In this document: in pieces, positions 61,201 through 64,000 of the stretch | Layout: every line of letters starts with the position of its first letter | Position numbering within the stretch: position 1 is the first letter of the stretch | NCBI RefSeq assembly: GCF_014648655.1 | Contig: NZ_BMRN01000024.1 | Location: 47,953-111,952 of the forward strand | Direction of reading: 5' to 3' | DNA length: 64,000 nucleotides | DNA from: Streptomyces atratus | GTDB lineage: Bacteria; Actinomycetota; Actinomycetes; Streptomycetales; Streptomycetaceae | Made by a program: the position numbers and the translations under genes | The notes under the pieces: model-generated | The model's input: only the letters and a program-made list of their open reading frames with translations | The model's database searches: none | Told to the model about the DNA's origin: nothing

Positions 61201-61246
61201 CTGGGCGACCCCACCGGGTCGTGGCGTGATGGTCCCGATTCCCCAT
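58217..61246 (-). CDS. Large membrane-anchored protein with PD-(D/E)XK-like C-terminus
   Basis: A 1009-residue protein. Residues ~32-62 are proline-rich; one TM helix spans 86-107, leaving a long outside part if type II. Residues ~120-290 have a LolA/LppX-like look (AWRGVTYAGTT, 'YGTLSRDSGAYAELAVSP'). ~395-490 is an Ig/CARDB-like domain ('VTNQGTAPASGTVIVTVAGQ'). ~500-850 is helical with no known family. The last ~90 residues carry 'YRLRDGTLLIVEAKAP', with Glu921-Ala-Lys923 and a preceding Asp and a Gln/Glu-rich helix, like restriction-endonuclease-fold (Tox-REase) domains. That suggests a DNase toxin or defence effector. No immunity gene is obvious. ATG 61246 is chosen by sequence character; start confidence is low. 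Confidence 0.6.
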   Translation of the reverse strand: MGNRDHHATTRWGRPVPEPGADVDARDSASVPSEQPPPQPPLPPYPSFPPLPPQAPHLSPPPSGSRASRAAGALVRLIKSSRWYWRWGALALVMVLVAGLMTFVLWPREKTPPQLASAATKSLRAWRGVTYAGTTVNGNGAIIGFRLTVARDGTTYGTLSRDSGAYAELAVSPERTLLRGNSQWWFEHEPGSAEALANTWVADPPQGVIGLAELSRMTPTALADALSGQDTDGPSGRPSRWRQSGATSVNGRPAKVLTDGTLRIVVSASPPYQPLSVGLPGSAGSQGAATPAPAPDASDARTAVFRSGPQDGAARSAGHVQSAGHVPAAAGEPAPAPALSSAVSEPDKAQVQSTTENVRRVDTSHEQAEPLSQRVAAQTDVAVQLTASFCSTPSCPATVNVTNQGTAPASGTVIVTVAGQTPLNSPVSVPPGGNRTLTATATNTAPPGQTIPVSWSAAFYEVSVMGDDPALVKRLMGRGFQLNEALGDQRANDSKGKPVLQLLDAMTADIGPRTSPEVRKSRLSNVGKTVANLEQQGAFEPFYDLAVNTDNLRVSGESGIAELAAKTAQLSVSDRRTLHYASDLARAGNKVVWGNTYKPEGSTDGYKADLQNLTGKQTIQRKAVSGGTDAVVNDFAAAINELSGTGVVPPGFDKVAWIDIDPNASTLLAGSDRQALAKEFKKLKLDKYCNGAGGPAFDAAVFTTYPPGPDGTPQRTNSVFTCNELLSSAVDHHKYIQDEMVWKANNDPVWYSANYKIDGRRKSETTTENGVTLPKLAKDNENHWISKNKLPSAPGVKLSPKTLVDPGSVGDRKRSDLLNKIADHRKTSVDLTNAELKFNRHGTAANGRTRDKALKHYRKELGVTPNNSRISERLGESAARYHVVPEKFPGAQWIPLPKTPNGADMFDQLYRLRDGTLLIVEAKAPSSEPGWRQGKGRHKNKMVQQGTREYVETIIEAMKERATKSPRDGKLAHDLEEALDHGKLRHVLVKAKDGGSSYAGATLQECVIY

Positions 61247-61536
61247 TCCTGATTTCCATCTCAATCCCCCTTTCAAACAAGCTTGTTCGCGCCACGTGGC
61301 AGGTTCCCGCCGCTCCCTGAACCCTACGGTCACTGATCACCTCACGGTCCAGGCCAGAGATCAGCCCGAGGAGCGCCGACCCGGGCTGTATCAACCAGGT
61401 TTTAACGACCCCCTCAGCCGGTCAGCGATCTTCCGCCGAACCCTGGAGCCGATACGCCGCCGGAGAGCATGGAAGGTCACCAGCAGGCTGGGTTCCTCGG
61501 GGGAACCAGCGACAGTTGAATAGGAGAGCCCACCAG
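61247..61536. other. Region between nuclease-like gene and IS element
   Basis: A 290-nt spacer. It contains, on the minus strand, 42 codons of open frame ('LLVTFHALRRRIGSRVRRK', stop near 61391) of unknown kind, and a hairpin at 61483-61506 (GCTGGGTTCC / GGAACCAGC with a bulge). The promoter of the large gene must lie here, unless it is supplied by the IS. Confidence 0.35.
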
Positions 61537-62400
61537 TAAGACGTCGTTTCTTATGGCGTGATCGCTCGTTGAGTAGTGCATGACGGATCTGGTTGAGCGG
61601 TTGGTGCCGGGTGAGTTGTGGGTGCTGTTCCGGCGGGTGGTGCCGCTCACGGAGGTAAAGCGTCCTCAGGGCGGCGGTCGACGACGGGCCGGTGACCGCG
61701 AGACTCTGGCCGCGATCATCTTCGTGGCCACCTCGGGTTGTACGTGGCGGCAACTGCCGCCGGTTTTCGGCCCGGCCTGGCAGACCGTCTACCGGAGGTT
61801 CGCCCAGTGGAGCCAGGACCGGGTCTGGGCCCGGCTCCACCGCGTCGTCCTGGACGAACTCGGTGCCCGGGGCGAGCTGGACTGGTCGCGGTGCGCGATC
61901 GACTCCGTCAGCGTCCGGGCGGCAAAAAGGGGCTGCTGACCGGACCGAATCCGACCGACCGTGGCAAGTTGGGATCGAAGATTCACCTGATCACTGACCG
62001 GAGCGGGCTGCCGCTGTCGCTGGGCATCTCCGGCGCGAACATGCACGACAGCCAGGGAGTGGAACCGCTCGTCCGCGGCATTCCTCCCATCCGGTCCCGC
62101 CGCGGACCCCGCCGCAGGCGACCGGCCAAGCTGCACGCGGACAAGGGCTACGACTACGACCACCTGCGTCGATGGCTCCGCAAACGCGGCATCCGCCACC
62201 GGATCGCCCGCAAGGGCATCGAGTCCTCCACCCGGCTCGGCCGCCACCGCTGGGTCGTCGAGCGAACGGTGTCCTGGCTCGCCGGCTGCCGACGCCTGCA
62301 CCGTCGATATGAACGCAAGCCCGAGCACTTCCTCGCCTTCGTCGGCATAGCCGCAACCCTCATCTGCCACCGCCGACTCACCAAGTGAAACGACGTCTAA
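61537..62400 (+). mobile_element. IS5-family insertion sequence
   Basis: An 864-bp element ending in a 12-bp perfect inverted repeat: AGACGTCGTTTC at 61539-61550 and GAAACGACGTCT at 62387-62398. The repeat is extended by TAA/TTA outside. The transposase gene fills the interior. The short length and the two-frame transposase are typical of IS427-group IS5 elements. Exact ends and target duplication could not be fixed. Confidence 0.8.
61580..62388 (+). CDS. IS5-family transposase made by -1 frameshift
   Basis: Two overlapping frames. The first (61580-61939) encodes 119 residues: the N-terminal domain and 'CAIDSVSV' with the first catalytic Asp. The second, in the -1 frame, begins around 61925 with 'KKGLLTGPNPTDRGKLGS' and ends at 62388; it contains 'GANMHDSQG' (second Asp) and 'RHRWVVERTVSWLAG' (catalytic Glu). 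Fusion occurs at the AAAAAGG run (61924-61930) by slipping back one base. All three catalytic residues are present, so the enzyme may be active. This is coded as one frameshifted CDS. Confidence 0.8.
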
Positions 62401-63197
62401 GACCCGCCTTCGAAGAAGCCGGACTTCAGGTCCCCGATGATGACGTCGAGTGGATGCCCACTCACGGTGATCGGTCCACTCCAGGGCGCGGTGAGTGCGA
62501 AGAGCAACGCCAGGCTCAGCCCGACCACACTCGCAACGCCCAGAACGAGCAGTGACGTTCGCAGGCTGCTGCGGAAGGTGAGTGCGCCGGCGTTCACGAT
62601 CAAGGCCAGTCCGCCGACCACAAGCGTGACAACGTAGAGCGCGGGTACGTCGCGCGAGGCAGCCGCAACGCGTGCGCGACGACTATTGGTGACGCTGTCC
62701 AGGGAAACCAGCAGCTCCGTGCTTGCCGGGGTTCCCAGCTCAGGCCGGGCCGCCTCGGCACGCACGCTCCGCTCCAGCCGCGCGATCGCGTGAGCGGTGG
62801 CCGGGTCGTCACCGGACGCCGCTGCCGCACCCTCCCATTCCCTGACACGCGTGGCCTGCAGGTAGTCCAGCAGTGCCGAATGGATCGGCTCCGACTGGAC
62901 TCGCGGACTTGTCGCCGACCACGCCAGGCGGGAGGCTGCGGCCGCCTCGTCGCTCACCAACTGCTCTGCTGCGCGCAGGTAGCTGGCCTCGCTGGCCAGC
63001 GAGAGTGCCGCAAAGATCGCGAAGGCGGCGCCGAGTGTAGGCATCAGGGGCATGGCAATCTGGGGCACCTGATCCTGTTCCCCGACCGGTACGAGCGCCC
63101 GGACGCCGACCCGCGCCACGGCCGCGACCAGTAGGGCAAGGAAGAGCCAGCCAACAACCAATACCACCGTCGGCAGCGAGGCCAACCAGTTCACCAC
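62397..63197 (-). CDS. DUF4239-family (bestrophin-like) membrane protein, 3' end at IS
   Basis: A 266-residue protein with four TM segments: 8-30 ('VVLVVGWLFLALLVAAVARV'), ~50-70, ~180-205 and ~212-240 ('LLVLGVASVVGLSLALLFAL'). The pattern of two N-terminal and two C-terminal helices with a soluble helical centre matches DUF4239, proposed as a bestrophin-like channel. Its stop TAG lies at 62397-62399, in the terminal repeat of the IS, so the last codons come from the insertion and the native C-terminus may be lost or altered. GTG/ATG near 63197 with AGGTGATGTGG upstream. Confidence 0.75.
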   Translation of the reverse strand: MVNWLASLPTVVLVVGWLFLALLVAAVARVGVRALVPVGEQDQVPQIAMPLMPTLGAAFAIFAALSLASEASYLRAAEQLVSDEAAAASRLAWSATSPRVQSEPIHSALLDYLQATRVREWEGAAAASGDDPATAHAIARLERSVRAEAARPELGTPASTELLVSLDSVTNSRRARVAAASRDVPALYVVTLVVGGLALIVNAGALTFRSSLRTSLLVLGVASVVGLSLALLFALTAPWSGPITVSGHPLDVIIGDLKSGFFEGGS

Positions 63198-63724
63198 ATC
63201 ACCTACAGCGCGTTCCCGCGAGCGTCACCCGGCGGCGCCTCACGACCTGGACCTTCAACGAACGCTCCATGATCACAGGTCGAAGATCTCCGATGCCCGC
63301 GACGCACGGCACCGGCACCTCGCTTCGTTGGCCAATCAGCCGAGTACGGCCCAGTGCGACGCTGTTCGGCCGCCTTGCGATGCACCGCACCGGACGCCTT
63401 TTGTTATCCGCCCAAGGTTGCGAGACGCGCTGTTAGCCCGGCCTCTGCCGCCTGTCGAATGCGTGCCGAAGGGCGGTCGACGAGACGCCAAGCACGGGAA
63501 GAGGAGCAGGTCAGCAGGGGTATGACACCCAACCCACCAAGTGCCTTCTAAGCGCTTGGCCTCATCGATCAGCAAGTTGTGGTGACTGCAGTGTCTGACA
63601 TCAACGTCAGCGCACTCGATCGCTCCTGAGCGGCTCTTGGGCCACTCACCGTGCTGTGTCATCGGTTTGGCGCCCAGGCGGGCCGTTCAGTTGGTAGAAC
63701 TCCTAGTACTCCAGCCGGACTTCT
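63198..63724. other. Spacer before transposase fragment
   Basis: About 530 nt without a supported gene. A minus-strand frame (63336-63662) contains 'HHNLLIDEAKRLEGTWWVG' but no recognised family. Composition is less GC-rich than the rest, as in mobile or decayed DNA. Confidence 0.35.
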
Positions 63725-64000
63725 TCATTCGTGCTGGTCAGCGGCTTGGGTGTGGGGAGTGTAGTGGGCTGGAATGGGGGTGGGGCGGTCTTTGCCGGGT
63801 CGTCCCGCGAAGGTGTGGCCGCGCTGCTTGTAGTGGCAGCGGCGGGCGCGTGCTTGGTGGCGGCGACGCCAGTGGGACCACGTCATCGCGTGGTCCCGGT
63901 CCGGAGCACGGCGGTGGGGTCCAACTGCCAGCAGACGTCGAATCTCGGCCGGTGTGAGGTCCACGAGGTCGGGTGTGTCCCGCTCACTGCCCCCTTTTCT
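63725..64000 (-). CDS. Transposase C-terminus, running off the window
   Basis: The minus strand reads in from beyond 64000: 'DLVDLTPAEIRRLLAVGPH', 'MTWSHWRRRHQARARRCHYK' and stops at 63725. The 'W..WRR.HQA.AR..HY.RR' ending is that of IS701/IS4-type transposases of Streptomyces. Only the last ~92 residues are inside the window, so whether the gene is intact cannot be told. Confidence 0.6.
   Translation of the reverse strand, partial: RKGGSERDTPDLVDLTPAEIRRLLAVGPHRRAPDRDHAMTWSHWRRRHQARARRCHYKQRGHTFAGRPGKDRPTPIPAHYTPHTQAADQHE

Overview
The window is high-GC actinobacterial DNA, almost certainly a Streptomyces chromosome. Evidence: strong G/C bias at third codon positions, many GTG starts and ATGA/GTGA stop-start overlaps, a GluABCD-type amino-acid ABC operon, a MurJ/FemAB-like pair, a GH75 chitosanase, a SpoIIE-type PP2C phosphatase, a two-domain lipoate ligase and an F420/LLM oxidoreductase. 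No rRNA, tRNA or CRISPR array was seen.

Layout. 1-3.2 kb is eroded accessory DNA: a small Cys-rich zinc-binding protein, a broken CBS-domain gene, a secreted serine hydrolase and remnants of three transposase families. 3.2-11 kb: orphan fused PcaL, an MBL-fold hydrolase, exonuclease III, a chloramphenicol-type MFS exporter with a possible leader peptide, Tat-exported PhoD and a DUF6278-like protein. 11.2-14.4 kb: glutamate-type ABC transporter. 14.4-22.1 kb is envelope-oriented: a deleted secreted peptidase, an L,D-transpeptidase, a FemAB-like ligase overlapping MurJ, and a response regulator-histidine kinase-lipoprotein operon. 22.3-27.4 kb: hypotheticals, gamma-glutamyltransferase, chitosanase, and methionine aminopeptidase divergent from a small XRE regulator across an inverted repeat.

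27.7-46.8 kb is a catabolic region. A nitrilase-family N-carbamoyl amidohydrolase overlaps a class-III transaminase. Further on lie a TPP enzyme with an aldehyde dehydrogenase, then a dihydropyrimidinase/hydantoinase, an LLM flavin/F420 oxidoreductase and an NCS1 permease. Together they form a plausible import, reduction, ring-opening, decarbamoylation, transamination and oxidation route for a pyrimidine- or hydantoin-type substrate. No classical dihydropyrimidine dehydrogenase is present. The two unlinked promoters (before the amidohydrolase and the hydantoinase) carry the same inverted repeat, and the permease has three related direct repeats upstream, so the parts look like one regulon. A secreted phosphodiesterase, a LysR regulator and a secreted beta-propeller-like protein lie between them.

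47-58 kb: a PAS/GAF/SpoIIE/HATPase sensor phosphatase, lipoate ligase, a SulP transporter translationally coupled to the stump of a beta-carbonic anhydrase, and a small membrane protein - cysteine-synthase-like enzyme - MFS exporter group that could make and export a small amino-acid product. 58.2-64 kb: a 1009-residue membrane-anchored protein with a PD-(D/E)XK-like C-terminus and no visible immunity gene, a complete IS5-family element (-1 frameshift transposase) abutting the 3' end of a DUF4239 gene, and the C-terminus of another transposase running off the window.

All functions are inferred by reading sequences against remembered family features. No database search was run. The many gene remnants (about fourteen) were recognised by residual family motifs in shifted frames and are the least certain calls.
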